From Haematococcus lacustris (Eukaryota; Chlorophyta; Chlorophyceae; Chlamydomonadales; Haematococcaceae): a stretch of DNA of 64,000 bases. Below the pieces are notes generated by a model, which worked only from the letters and a program-made list of their open reading frames with translations, did no database searches and had not been told where the DNA came from. This document shows positions 44,101-55,359 of the stretch, in pieces. Where the stretch lies: positions 1 to 64,000 of the forward strand of contig JASKMD010000261.1 in assembly GCA_030144725.1 (NCBI GenBank), read 5' to 3'. Positions within the stretch are counted from its first letter, which is position 1; each line of letters begins with the position of its first letter. Made by a program: the position numbers and the translations under genes.

Positions 44101-44984
44101 CCACAGTGGCGAGTGGTGGGGCGGCTGCACCAGGCCTGGCCTCTGAGGCGCAGCTGGCTGCCTCGAGCTGTGAGGCCCCCACAGCGTCCCTCACAGCCGC
44201 CACAACAGCCCTGAACCCAACACTGCACCAACCCGCACCCCGCCCTCCGCCGCAGCCGTCACCAGCCCAGCAGCAGCGACAGCAGCGTAAACCCCAGTCC
44301 ATAAAGCCATCAGACCCTAGCATGGCAGAAAGAGATGAGAGCATTGCGCAGGCTCTCCCCTTTGCTAGCATTGCCAGCGGGCAGCTGCAGGGGCAGGGCA
44401 GGGCGGTGGGCAATGCACCCCTCCTAAACCCTTGGGCCATGCCTTACCTATTGCAGGCCCATGCGCCCAACAGCGTAGCACCAGCAGGCCAGGGGCTGAA
44501 CAGCCTTCACACTGACCTGCGCCTGGGGCTGGACTCCAGCGTGCCTGCTGCCCCGGGGGCACCTCCCCACTCCGCTGCTGCTGCATCCATGGCAGCTAAG
44601 GGCCAGGGAGTTCAGGCATGCACACAGCAGCAGCAGCAGTACAGCCAGCACACGGGTGGCTCAGCGCCCTCACAGCAGCACCTGCCTCACGCAACGAGGA
44701 GCTACCAGCCAGTTTTAGATACCAACCAGCCAGTTTTAGAGTGGCATCTCGCTAAGGAGCGTGCTGGGCAAACTGCTCAACCTAATGGCCTTCCTGAGGA
44801 GCAGCAGGCCGTGAGCAGTCTGGGTCAAGGCATGTCGCTTGGTTTCAAGGGCAGGAGCAAGCAGCCGCGTCACGGGTGCGACTCACGCCGCAGTGCACCG
44901 AAGGGCGCCGGCCCATCAGGTGCTGACAGCGCGCGCTGGCGTCGTAAGGGTGAGGGACCCGGGCAGGAGGCACTAGTGAGTTGA
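38190..44984 (+). CDS. Non-canonical poly(A)/U polymerase (Cid1/TENT family), copy B
   Basis: Eleven exons: 38190-38228, 38499-38647, 38905-39016, 39253-39344, 39556-39602, 40039-40112, 40715-40830, 41474-41623, 41897-42025, 43077-43209 and 43350-44984; 891 aa. Exon for exon it parallels copy A, and all catalytic motifs are kept: GSFASGFYCQT-SDLDLAM, VPILKFK...LECDLSI, LVKQWAKAQDINDACAGTF and VEEPFDASDNCART. So it appears functional. Both putative GC-AG introns are conserved (donors at 38648 and 39603). Differences are one codon fewer in exon 10, a rearranged Pro/Gln-rich tail with an extra PEPGQGP repeat block, and a different C-terminal frame (ends QEALVS, where copy A reads GPGRRH). Intron 9 carries an insertion of about 800 bp. 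The copies differ at a few percent of core positions, so they are not recent assembly duplicates. Confidence 0.85.
42205..43001. mobile_element. AT-richer insertion in intron 9 of polymerase copy B
   Basis: Absent from the matching intron of copy A and of clearly lower GC than its surroundings. It contains about five copies of a motif TTGCCGCTCGACNATTATC (42537-42645), three copies of ACTCGCGACTTGCAACTAGC, and paired CAGCCTGGCACTTATAAGTA / CAGCCTGGCAATAT motifs. No coding capacity. It replaces about 100 bp of the ancestral intron. No clean target duplication or terminal repeat was found, so the element class is unknown. Confidence 0.6.
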
Positions 44985-45015
44985 GCCAGGGGCATAAAAG
45001 GAGAACGTGGTACAA

Positions 45016-46146
45016 GAGAGTATGCATGTTGATGCCAAACTAGAGGGTCAAGCTGTTGTGCAGTTGGGTAGTTCCTACTGGCTCAGGGACACTATTGTCG
45101 GCGTAATGGTTCCTGGGCTGCATAAAGCTGCCTCAGTTATTGTGTTGTTACCCTGTTGAGCGCCTTGCTCCTACCATGTTTACCTCCACACATTGTTTAG
45201 ATTGTTGCTCCTTTGCTTGCTATGTTGGGATAGTCGCACACACGCAAATCAGTGCACAACTAACGATTTTGAGATATTTGGATACATTTTTCTTAGCTAC
45301 TCCTTATGGAGTAGTACTGCGCCATACCTGTTACTGCAACACTGCACCAAACCTCATCGTGCAAAACTGCACCATATTCAGCATATCAGTACTATGATGT
45401 GGTTCATTGGTATTTTACTAGTTTCAAGATAGCTGGTCCTTTTATTTCTACTTGCTTCTCATGGTGTAGGACTGCACCTGGTCTAGTACACTCTTGCATT
45501 ACACCCCAGTGTGCGTCACTGCACCACAGCGAGTGGTACAATAAAACACCTCAGCGATATCTCACCAACCCGGCATATTTATGGATTTTTCGTCCGAACC
45601 CCAGTTTTACAAGAGCATCGTAGGGCTGTGTGCCAAATCTCAGGCCGAAATTCCCAAAACTGCTGTTACTGCTTTGCCTGAGTGCTATCGCGCGCTTTGC
45701 ACAATCACACGTGCTGGTGCCGTCAACGGCCCGCGTAACCGTCACCTGCCCAACTAGGGTGCAGCCTCGTATTATCACCAGAGCCAGAGCTGAGGATGAA
45801 CCTGGCTCCCCCCTAATGATGTTTAACCTGCCAATAGGTGTTGGGTGGTAATACCCCGAGCGTCCTCACCATCAATTGTTGGCCTAAGGCAGCATGTATA
45901 ACGGTTCCGTCACGTGCGGGCTGCATGTCCTAGCATAAAGAGGCCAACACATCCCCACATCCCCATATAAGGGAACATACCCTGCGGCTTCTAGATGCGC
46001 GGGAACACTCCCATGCACCAGCCCACTGCAATGGGAACATACCCAAAGCAACCTCATTAAGCAGAGAACATACCCTCGCAAAAGCCCGATACAATGGAAC
46101 CATAATCGACACATACCTGCCAAGAAGTACCCACGCAAAGTGCCCA
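45016..46146. other. Segment unique to unit B, replacing the DOLK 3' region
   Basis: Homology to unit A stops just after GGAGAACGTGGTACA and resumes inside DOLK exon 5. The first 850 bp are AT-rich with short open frames and no domain. The last 180 bp (about 45965-46140) are diverged tandem copies of a motif like GGGAACATACCC. It could be a decayed mobile element or filler DNA at a deletion junction. Confidence 0.5.
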
Positions 46147-47306
46147 TATGGCACGAGGCAGGCCATGCAGCACCAGAGCTGCACAGCCGCAGGTCAGGCT
46201 GTGGTGCAGCACCTGCCGCTGCCACGCCACCCCAAGGCCCACAGACCCTGCCAGTGCCGCCCCCAAGCTCCCCCCTGCCGCAGCCTGCATGTGGAGCAGA
46301 CACACGCCGTCGCTGGCCAGCGCCCAGGGGTGTGGGCTCAGGGGCCTGTTGGCCTCCCAGCTGCTGTGCGGGAGCAGTTGGAGCGGTTGAGAGGGAGGTA
46401 GAGGGCTGAGAGAGCTTGATGGCAGGGTGAGGTGCATCGGCGTGATGCTGGGACGAAAAAAGAGGAAGAGAGAGAGAGAGAGAGTACACACAGCTGGGTT
46501 GCCTCACCAGGCAAGCTAGGATGCCAGTATAGGACAGCACTTGGCGCTTCCCTGCTGACCAGCCTGGTCGCTGCCTGCCAAGGAGGAGTTGCGCAATCAG
46601 GGAGCATGTGATGAGTAACACAACCCAGCTGCTGCTGGCACACACTTCAGCCCCCATCCGCACACCGTCGCCGGAGTTGCCTGCAGGGCATCAGGAGGAG
46701 GGTGCCAGTGGTGTGCAGCCATGCAGGCTAGCTGCTTGCTATGCTACAGCCAAGCGCAATGGCCAGGGGTGCACAGCCTGACCAGGCTAGGCCAGTGAAG
46801 ACCATGTGCATAGCCCATGCAGCTGCGGGTGGTGGATCCACCAGGAAATGGGTCTGAGGGAGTGTGGGTGGCTTGATGCGCTCACCAGGTCCTGGCTGGA
46901 TGATGGCTAGATAACAGGCTCGGGACCTGGAGGGTATAAGCAGTACCCACTGCCAGCTGCCCATCTGGGGATATGTTTCTCAACCCGTTCCGTGAGGATA
47001 GGTACAAAAGGCTGCATGTATTGATGAGCTGGACGAGGAGGGGCAGGGTGGACCGGCCTGCACGGCGAAGATTGTAAGAAGGCGACAAAATAGGGCAGGC
47101 GCTGCCGAGATTGACTTACGCAGACCGACAGTGAGGAGCAGACGCAGCGCGGGATACAGCACAAGACCGGCCTCGGCGGCCGGTACCCAGCCCATGCCCA
47201 GCGTCAGTGCATCTTTGTTCTTGTTTCTACTGCCTGAATAGCTGCTATCTGGTGCTCCTAAGCATCATACTCTTGCTCTTGCACCTTGGTGCTGGACAGC
47301 AGGCAT
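46147..47306 (-). pseudogene. Truncated, frameshifted dolichol kinase copy
   Basis: Matches DOLK exons 1-5: ATG at 47306 (MPAVQHQ), then GMGWVPAAEAGLVLYP, RSTLPLLVQLINTCSLLYLS, SSWVVLLITCSLIAQLLLG and ALASDGVCLLHMQ. Near 46911 there is one extra base relative to copy A (CTAGATAACAGG against CTAGCAACAGG), which shifts the frame in exon 3. Homology ends inside exon 5 and all catalytic C-terminal exons are missing. Non-functional as an enzyme. Confidence 0.88.
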
Positions 47307-47423
47307 GTCACCCAAAAGTGTGGGGCACCCATGTCGGGATAGGAAGTACCGTAACGCGACGAACTGTGCTACATTAGTGCAAAGCTGTATTACCAGTAAA
47401 ACAGAGCCCATGGTATGACACGG
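47307..47423. promoter_or_regulatory. Divergent promoter of the intact lipase (unit B)
   Basis: 117 bp, nearly identical to 35858-35974. Here the plus-strand side drives the intact lipase and the minus-strand side faces the DOLK pseudogene. Confidence 0.6.
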
Positions 47424-50400
47424 ATGACCGAGGCCGCGGACATTGACCCCGCCCAGCTGGTCTGGGAGCGTAGGCGCTGGTATGGCTGTTTTGGATGGTG
47501 GGTCCGTCACGAATAGCAAGCCGATGTATGCAACATGCAAGCCAAGCCATCCCGCGTCCACAGTCCGGGTCCGCTCGCAGGCACGGGCCCACACGGCACT
47601 CAGGTTGGAAGGACTATGCCAACAGGCATGTAGGGAAGGGGCAGCACCCCAGCACCCGTGCTTACCGTGCCGTCCTCCATCCAAGCCAAAAGGCCACACT
47701 GCCAGACATCAACACAACATGTATACAGGTGATGCATTTGGATGTGTGCACTGCTCGTCAGCGTCAGAGCTGAGTGTAGGGCACTGTGTCAGAGCTGCTG
47801 CCTGGTCTCCTGGCCTGGCCATGCGGTAGTGGTAGCCAGTAGCAGAGCGCGGCAAGGCGTCCTGCCACCCACCCTTGCTGCGCCTGCTGTACCTGCAGGG
47901 CTGGGACTGGTGCATTGTCATCGACGAAACCACGGACCCTCAAGGCTGGCAGTATGCGCGCTGCCTGTGGCCCAGGCTGGGGGCAGCACGGCTGGGTGGC
48001 CGCAACACAGAGTACCGGCTGGACTTTGTGAAGCGCAGGAAATGGATCCACAGGCAGCACGCAGTCAGTGTCAAGCAAACCGCCAAGGCCAGTCGAGCAT
48101 GTTAGCAGCATGCCCAACTGCGACGCTGCTGCTGGCTGTCAGCCTCTGCTCTGACTCCCTGAGCCCTTTGCTGACTTTCACGTCAGGGTTGGAAGCTGTG
48201 CAGCTTGTGCACTGGGAAGGGTTGATCACTGCTCTGGAGATCATCAGCTATGGGCTGCTCCAGGCAATTAATGTCAGGTGGACAAGGTTGACTAGCCAGT
48301 CAGCATGGCATGCCATCACTACATCATGCAATCATCACATTGCCCTACCATGCGCCAGTGTTTTGCCGTTCCTCTGCTTGCTTTGCAATGTGGGGCAGGG
48401 CGGCCTTGCTTGCCTGGCTGCGGTGCTGGTTTGGCCTCATCAGCCTTGCCTTTGCTATGGGCGGGCTGGGTGGTGTCAGCTGCCTGCTCACCCTTGTGTG
48501 GTGCCCTTGGCTGGTGGCTAAGATCTGCATCAGCCCCCCAAAAGTACCACCATTATCATCTCCATCCCTCAGCCTGTAGGTACCCACTCCCTGCACCATT
48601 GCCTGACTCCCTCAAGGGCCGCCTTTAGATATAAGCGTGTCATCCCATGCCTGCTGCCCACAGAAAGGCGCAGTCCTGCTGCTGACCCCTCCAGAGCTGT
48701 TGGCCCGTCAGCAGGATGCGCTGCGCAAGTACCGTGAGGGCGTGGCTGAGGTGTTTTCCATCCTGGCCGCCCTGGACAGCAGCACCAGCTTCAAGAGCTT
48801 AGCCGCGGCGCTGCTGGACCCAGTGGCCCTGTCCACCGTGACCAGCAGACATGTCAAGGTGCTGCCCGCACACCTGGTTTGGAGCCCCCCAGCACCCCCG
48901 CCCTCTTCAGCTTCTGCGGTTGAAGCAGCGCAGTGCATCGTTGCCCTGAGAACAGCATGGTCACAGCATGTTGCACTGTGTTTGCTACCTGGCTACGATG
49001 CAGCACACGAATGCACCGCCTGCTTTGCCTTGGCTGCTTGCTGTCCGGCCTGCTGTGCTACCACCTAGCTGGACACCAAGCAAGATGCTGGAGGCAAGAG
49101 GCTACAGCAATGCAACCCATGCCCTCAGCAACAGCCCAGCAATCACCTCAATTGAGGCAGCCCACCCTGGCACTGGGATGATGGGCATGGCAAATCTTCA
49201 TTGCATGCCATGGGCAGGGGTTGTGTGTCCCTGGCCATGCCAGCTGCAGCATGCGCCCATGCAGGTCATGGCTCGGGCGCAAGCCACCGCCCTGTCCTCC
49301 CAGCCCCCTGTGCAACTGGCTGACCAGGAGCAATTTGATGTGGAGCCAGAGCCTGCTCCCGTCAGCCTGCGTGAAGCCATGGCTCGACACATTCAGGCAA
49401 GTCCCTAGGCGGTGAGCTGCCCGTCCAGCCTTGGTGCGCCCGATGCACTTCGCGAGGGAGGGAGGCAATGAACTCCTGCTCGCTGGCCTCTGCTCACCTG
49501 ATGTTTTGCGCCCATGCCTTGCCTTGCAGCACGGCATTCAGGAAATCAAGCACGGCATCCAGGAGCTGCGGCATGGCATGGAGGAGCTGAGGCACGGCCT
49601 GATCTCCGCACCGGGACGTGCTCTGCACCGCATGAGTCCTAACAAGTGGATCAGGAGCCCACAGCGACCGGTGCAGCCAGCTGCTTCCCCCCACCCCCAG
49701 GGGGCCAGCCCAGGCAATGGCCAGGCAAGCGGCCCCTTACCTTCCCCTGGCAGCAGGCAGCTGGCAGCAGTGGCTGTTGCCTGCCGCAGACTCACTTGTG
49801 TGACCAGGGAGCAACAGTGTGATATCCCTCAAACACCACCGACACCGTCAAGCCCAGCACAGCCTCGCATACCAGCTTCAGCCAGCCCTCCACACACAGC
49901 ATGTGTCCAGCTGCTGGCCTGTGCCCCTCCAGCCCCAGGCCATCTAGGCGTGTGGAGGGTGCAGGCGCAGGGGACCGGGCGGAAGGCATGGGCTTGGACT
50001 CCTCCTGCAGCCCCAGCTGAGCAGCCCCAGCTGGCAGCACTCCATGCAAACGCAGAGTCCCCAGTGGCCTTGAGGTCAGCAGGCAGCAGCCCCCTGCTCA
50101 CTCACTCAGCTGCTGCTGGGTCTGACCCTCAGGAGCAGGCAGCACCCTGCACAGGCAGGCACAGCGGGCCCGCACCCCTCCTGGCCTGCAGTGCGCCCAG
50201 CAGCCCCGCCTGGCGCCCATCGCCCTGGGGACCCCTGCAGCAAAGCTCAGTGTGTGATGTAGGACACAGCCCGCCACACACCCTCGCCCAGCGTAATGAG
50301 CCCATGGCAGCCACGCCCAGTCTATTACCCGCATTGCAGCAGCCAGCACAGCAGCAGGCGCCTCACGCCTGCACCAGGCACAGCACCACGCATGTCCCCG

Positions 50401-53400
50401 GCCCCCAACAAAGCCCTGGCCCTCCTCCCCGCTCTGCTGCCACCGTGTCCAGCCCCAGGGGTTGCAGCCCCTCTGCCCCTAGTGGACCCCACATGCAGCA
50501 GTGGATTGCTGCAGCAGGGCAGCAGCCACCCTGCCACATGCAGCTCAGCGTGCCAGAGCTGGAGGCGGCAGCGGGGCATGCACTGGGCATCTACGGCGAC
50601 ATTGATCATTACCTGGGTGAGTGGGAGGGGAGGGGGAGGGGCGCAGGGAGGGGCAATAGCCGGTGGCCCCGTATGGCCCCCTGGCAGCCGGCCTGCTCAT
50701 CTCACACCTACCCCTGACATGGCCTCGGTGCCAGCTACCCTGCACCCTGACGCAGCCCACCCTGACGCAGCCCACCCTAACCCTCCCAACTCCACGCCCT
50801 GGTGCCTCAATGGTCAGTGGTAAGGAGGGGTTGGTTTAGACACCCTACCTGTATCCCTAACCCTAGCTCCTGATCAGTTCACTTAACCCTAAGCCCTAAG
50901 CCCTAACCCTAACCCTGAGGAGGGCACCATGTGAAGCCCCCTGTTCATTCTTCCCTATCCTATCCTCCCCTGACCTTCCCTCCCCCGACCTACCCTGGCG
51001 CAGCCACCACTGCCCAACCCCTCCTGCCCTGGGGCTGCTGGCGGCCCCAACAGGCTCCCTCCCCCTGCAGACCCACTACGCCGCTATCCTCAAGTTCAGC
51101 GGCGTGCCTGAGCAGGACGTGCTGCTGGCTGTGTGGCGCAGCCAGACCTTCCAGCCTGCTCACTATGTGGCGCGGGATGTGGCGCGCAGCAAGCTGGTCA
51201 TCTGCATCAGGTCAGCCAGGCCTTGTGGCCGCCAGCATGCCCCAGCTTCGATTGCAGAGGGTGAATAGAAAGAGTCGCACTTCTCTTGGTTTTGCGCTCG
51301 GACGTCAGGCTTTGGGCGACTTGGCTGCTTCTCTGCCATGGTTAAGTGCACATAGGAAGGTGCACAAGAGCTGTATGTTGCATTAGCCCACAGCAAAGGC
51401 ATGCATGCCCTGACCATTGTTTGCTCAACCAGTCTGAGTATGCTCCAGTACGAAACAATTGTATGGGCAATGCTGATGTCCATGAATCTTGAAGCCCACC
51501 ACCACTTCCCAGTCCTGCTTCCACCTCATCCCTCGCCCACACTCCTACCCTCCACGTGTCACAACCAGTTACACGAGTTTGTTCGAAGGCCATTCTGGTT
51601 TAGGCACCACGAGGCATCAGCATCTCCTCCTGAAAAAAAGGATAAGAAAAAAAGGACACAACACCCCTCCTCAACGCCTTCGCTCCCCACCTGCAGTCAG
51701 GCCCGTCTGCCACAGCTGGTGCAGGGAGATTGTGTTGCAGTGCATCTGCACATCTGGAGCATAGTATGGGGCAGGGCACTACTTAGGGTGCAAGCTGGGC
51801 TGGAGCAGTTGTTGGAGGTGGTTAGGCCAGGCAGGCAGCAGTCGCAGGGTCCTGCTGGGCAGAGAACCCAATGCTGTGCTGCCTCAGGGCCACCACCCAG
51901 AGTGATGCCAGTGCCGCTGCCAGCTCACCCGCTCTGCCACCACCCAGTGATGACCCCTGCGTCGCTTTCGGCTCAGCAGCACTACCACTTTCAACACACA
52001 CAGCCAGGGAGTGCCCTGAACCTGAACCCTGCAGCCTGAACTCTGCAGGGATGACAGCACGGGCGCGGGCACAAACAATGCTGCCTCGTAATGCTGACCA
52101 CCATTGGCACTGCCTGGCCATACCAGGCATGACGCCTGTGTCGCTTCCAGCTCAGCCTTGCTCCACTTGAACCACACAGTGCCAGGGACAGCCCTGACCA
52201 CCACCGACGCCACCTGGTCAGCCCAGCCATGACTCACACTCTTGGGTGGCAGTGCAGGGGCACCATGGAGGCCACCGACACCATCACGGACCTGGCCAGC
52301 CGGCCCCAGCACGCCAGCTTTGGGCCCGGCCTGCAAGGCAGTTGCCACAGTGGCATGCTGCAGGCCGCCCAGTGGGTGCTGGCCTCAGTGGAGCAGGAGG
52401 TGCTGGCCGCCCTGCAGGCTCAGCCCTGCCTGGACCTCATGGTCACAGGTGGGCACACAGGGGGGACTGGCCTGGGCTGCCAGTCTAGGGAGCACAGGGG
52501 CAGGGATGCGTGGGTTGGAGTACACACTGTGCGGGGGCACCACCAACACCCGCAACATCAGCGCTCCTACGCCCCGACTCCTGGGGCACCCTCCACAGTG
52601 CTCAAAGCCAGCCTCCTGTTCATGCCTCTCCCTACCATCATCAGCTTTGCCAGCTAGCATGTCTCAGCATTGTGGGTTGAGAGCATGCCGTTGTGCAGTT
52701 GATGTGGAGGAGGAGGAGGAGGAGGAGAGGAGGAAGGGGGGGGAAGGAGAGGAAATATGGCAGAGGGGTAATCACCCACAGGTGCATGACAATGATGTAT
52801 GTAGGCGGAGGCTGACATTGTTGACCTATGCATGCAGGACACTCCATGGGGGGAGGCATCGCGGCCCTTCTGGCGCTGATGCTGCGCCACGACCCGCGAC
52901 TCAGCATGCGGACCCGCAGCCGGCTGCGCGCAGTGTGCCTGGCCCCCGCTGCAGTCCTAGGACACAGCCTGGCGGTCGCGTGCCGCGATTTTGTCGTCTC
53001 CGTGATCAACAGTGAGCAAGCCACCGTCCGCCCTCCTAAACCCTTCATCACACTCATCATCACACTTTGCTGCGCATCTCTGGAAGGGACCTACCCCTCT
53101 AAGGCTGTGCCAAGGCAGGTGGTGGCTGTCCAGTACCCCCTACCTGTCGTGTAGCATATTGCATTGCATGCACACCACCTCCTTTCTATGGCAGAGCAGC
53201 ACCTTGGCCCTCACTATGGCCAACATGGCAGAGCAGCATGTCGACCCCTGCCACCCGCCCCTGCCACCGGCCTGCTTGCAGACAACGACCTGGTGCCGCG
53301 CGTGTCCATCCACTCCCTGTCCACATTCGTGCGTCAGGTGGCGGCAGCCAGCCCCCTGCAGCAGGCCATGGCTGCTCTGGCCAGGCTCATGTGCGGCTCA

Positions 53401-55359
53401 GCCCCTAGAGACTCAGCCACAGCCACGCCAGGCAGCAGCTCAGGCGCTCTGGCGACACCCCCCCCAGCGCCCCATCAGCTGGCCACCAACAGCCAGGCCA
53501 AACTGAGCGCTGCACCACTTCAGACGACGCTTCAATCACTGCCCCCCAAGTCTGAGCTGGCAACCTTGATGTCCGAGTTCAGCTCGGTTAGTTCGCCAGG
53601 CCGTGCACCAGAGGACAAGGTGCCAGCTGCTGAGCCAGCTGCTGATGTGTGCCAGACCTCAGCAGGGGCAGCAGGGGCCGCCCTGCCCAGCATCCAACTG
53701 CAAGCCTTTGCCGGGCTCGGTGCCCCGGCAGCTGTGACACCGCCACCCGCTGCCAGCAGCACCCAGCTGCAGGGAGGAGGAGGGGGGATCCTGCTCCCAG
53801 GCGCCAGCAGACCACTGCCGGCATTGGTCAGGGGTGCAGAGCACTGTCAGGTGCAGGGCACTACGGTGCTCCGCGGCAACGGGGGCCAGGCAGGAGGTGC
53901 CAAACAGCGCGCAGCTGCATCATCCTTGCAGGATATGTCTTGCATGAGGAGGGGGGTTGTTGATGCTGCGCCACCCTCCCCTCACTGCTCCTTGCAACTG
54001 CAGCCCACCTCTATTCAGCTCACGTCTTTACAGTCACAACCGGCCCAGCCCCCTCTGTCAAGGCCACCCCTCAGCTCCACACCCCCTGCCGCTGGTATCG
54101 ACACATGTGGAGGGGGTCCTTGTGCACCAGAGGCTGCTCAGTACTTGGCCAGAGCGCCAGGCGGCAGCTGTGCCACGGCCTTGCTGGAGCCGCTGCTGCC
54201 GCCCGGCACAGTGCTGTGGCTGCTGCCTGAGCAGCCGAGCCTGCTGCAGCGCATGGCTGCTCTGGCCAAGCACCACCAGGGCAGGCGGGGCCAGGCAGCC
54301 CCAGCTCCTGAGCCCACGACCCGGCCCGCCCCGGCCTTGACCACACCCCCTCCACACCACTCTCACTCCAGCAACCCGGGGAAAGGGAGGCTGCAAAGGG
54401 GAGAGGCCATTGCCCTGCAGGAGACTGCTTGCGTGAGGCGGGTAAGGCAGGGTGCAGAGCATGTTGAAGAGGCTGCAGTCACCTGTCGGTCCAAACCTAG
54501 CACAGGAGTGGAGGATGAAGAGCCACAGGCAGGGCAGGAGGGGCGCCAGCGCCTTGCCACCTGCTCCCATGGCGCTGTCGATGCCACTGAGGCAGTGGGC
54601 AACTCACAGCGCAGCATGTGGCAGTGGGCACGGAGCTGGGCGGTCAGGGCCTCGGAGTCCATGGGCAGGCAGCCTGCGGCAAGGCAGCAGCAGGCCCGGG
54701 GCCCGGGCGCCCGCCTGGTGCTGGTGGTAACGGAGCCTGATGCGTTCAAGGACATACTGTTCTTCAGCAGTGCTGTGGCTGACCACATGCCCACCAGCTA
54801 CCACAAGGTCAGGTCCATCCCTGCCTCCATGCAGGACTGACTGCCCATGTGGAAGAGGTGCATGGCCCATGCAGCGCAGCGTGGCCATGTGGGCCTACAC
54901 GCCCAACTACTCCCTGTCCTGCTTGTTGCTCACCTCTGTTGACCGCCAGCTCATAGCTGCACAGCTGGTTGCCCAGGCACCATGACCTGCACTCTGCACT
55001 CACCTGCCCTACCCCTGCCAGTGCTGGGTGCAAGGTGGCTTGCGGGACCGTGCTCCTCACGCACAGCTTGCAGCCACACGGGTTAGGAGTGACATGTGCT
55101 GCAGCTGCCGTGTGCTGCTGCTACTGTCTGCTATGGCTGCTGTGTCCTGCTGCTGCAAGTGATTATGGCGACGGTGACGGTGGTTGTGATGAGGACAATG
55201 ATAACGGTAACGGCCCTGATGGTGATGGTGGTGTGTGTGGCACAGGTGCTGCAAGCGTACCTGTCGCAGCACCGGCACGACCAGGTCCAGGAGGGCCACC
55301 TGCCTGCGCCCTCCCGGCCCACCCATCAGTGTGCCCCTCCCCTCACCACGGGCGCCTGA
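47424..55359 (+). CDS. DysF-domain class 3 (DAG-lipase-like) lipase
   Basis: Thirteen exons: 47424-47497, 47686-47728, 47899-48067, 48187-48272, 48664-48858, 49265-49396, 49530-50616, 50735-50812, 51054-51210, 52258-52448, 52838-53011, 53282-54807 and 55246-55359; 1341 aa. The N-terminus is a peroxin/dysferlin module: LVWERRRWYGCFG (DysFN-like), then DWCIVIDETTDPQGWQYA and DFVKRRKWIHRQ (DysFC-like). Four heptads (HGIQEIK, HGIQELR, HGMEELR, HGL) follow, then a Pro/Ser-rich linker. The lipase part resembles sn-1 DAG lipases. It has LVICIRGTMEATDTITDL, GHSMGGGIAALLALMLR (nucleophile Ser), NNDLVPRVSIHSLSTF (Asp) and, after about 450 low-complexity residues, ILFFSSAVADHMPTSYHK (probable His). Such enzymes release 2-monoacylglycerol or free fatty acid; substrate here is unknown. 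Exons 2 and 8 are the weakest. The intron after exon 6 appears GC-AG (GCAAGT at 49397). Confidence 0.8.
48397..48525 (-). pseudogene. Degenerate Fanzor linker fragment in lipase intron 4
   Basis: Similar to 56267-56395 over about 120 bp (both contain CAGCCTTGCC, GGGCTGGGTGG and TCAGCTGCCTGCTCA on the plus strand), the Lys/Pro linker just upstream of RuvC-III in the 56.3-kb relic. Several stops interrupt the minus-strand frame. It sits inside the 48273-48663 intron, antisense to the lipase. Confidence 0.5.
50846..50917. repeat. Short interstitial telomere-like tract
   Basis: CCCTAACCCTAG, then AACCCTAAGCCCTAAGCCC and two CCCTAA units, within the lipase intron between exons 50735-50812 and 51054-51210. 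Same C-strand orientation as the tract at 11767. Confidence 0.75.

Larger units (their letters stand above)
37835..47680. repeat. Segmental duplication, right unit (B)
   Basis: Same-orientation counterpart of 23154-36227. Collinear blocks are 37835-45015 (matching 23154-30430) and 46147-47680 (matching 34690-36227). Between them 45016-46146 is unique to this unit and replaces about 4.3 kb. An insertion of about 800 bp at 42205-43001 is also specific to this unit. Confidence 0.9.
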
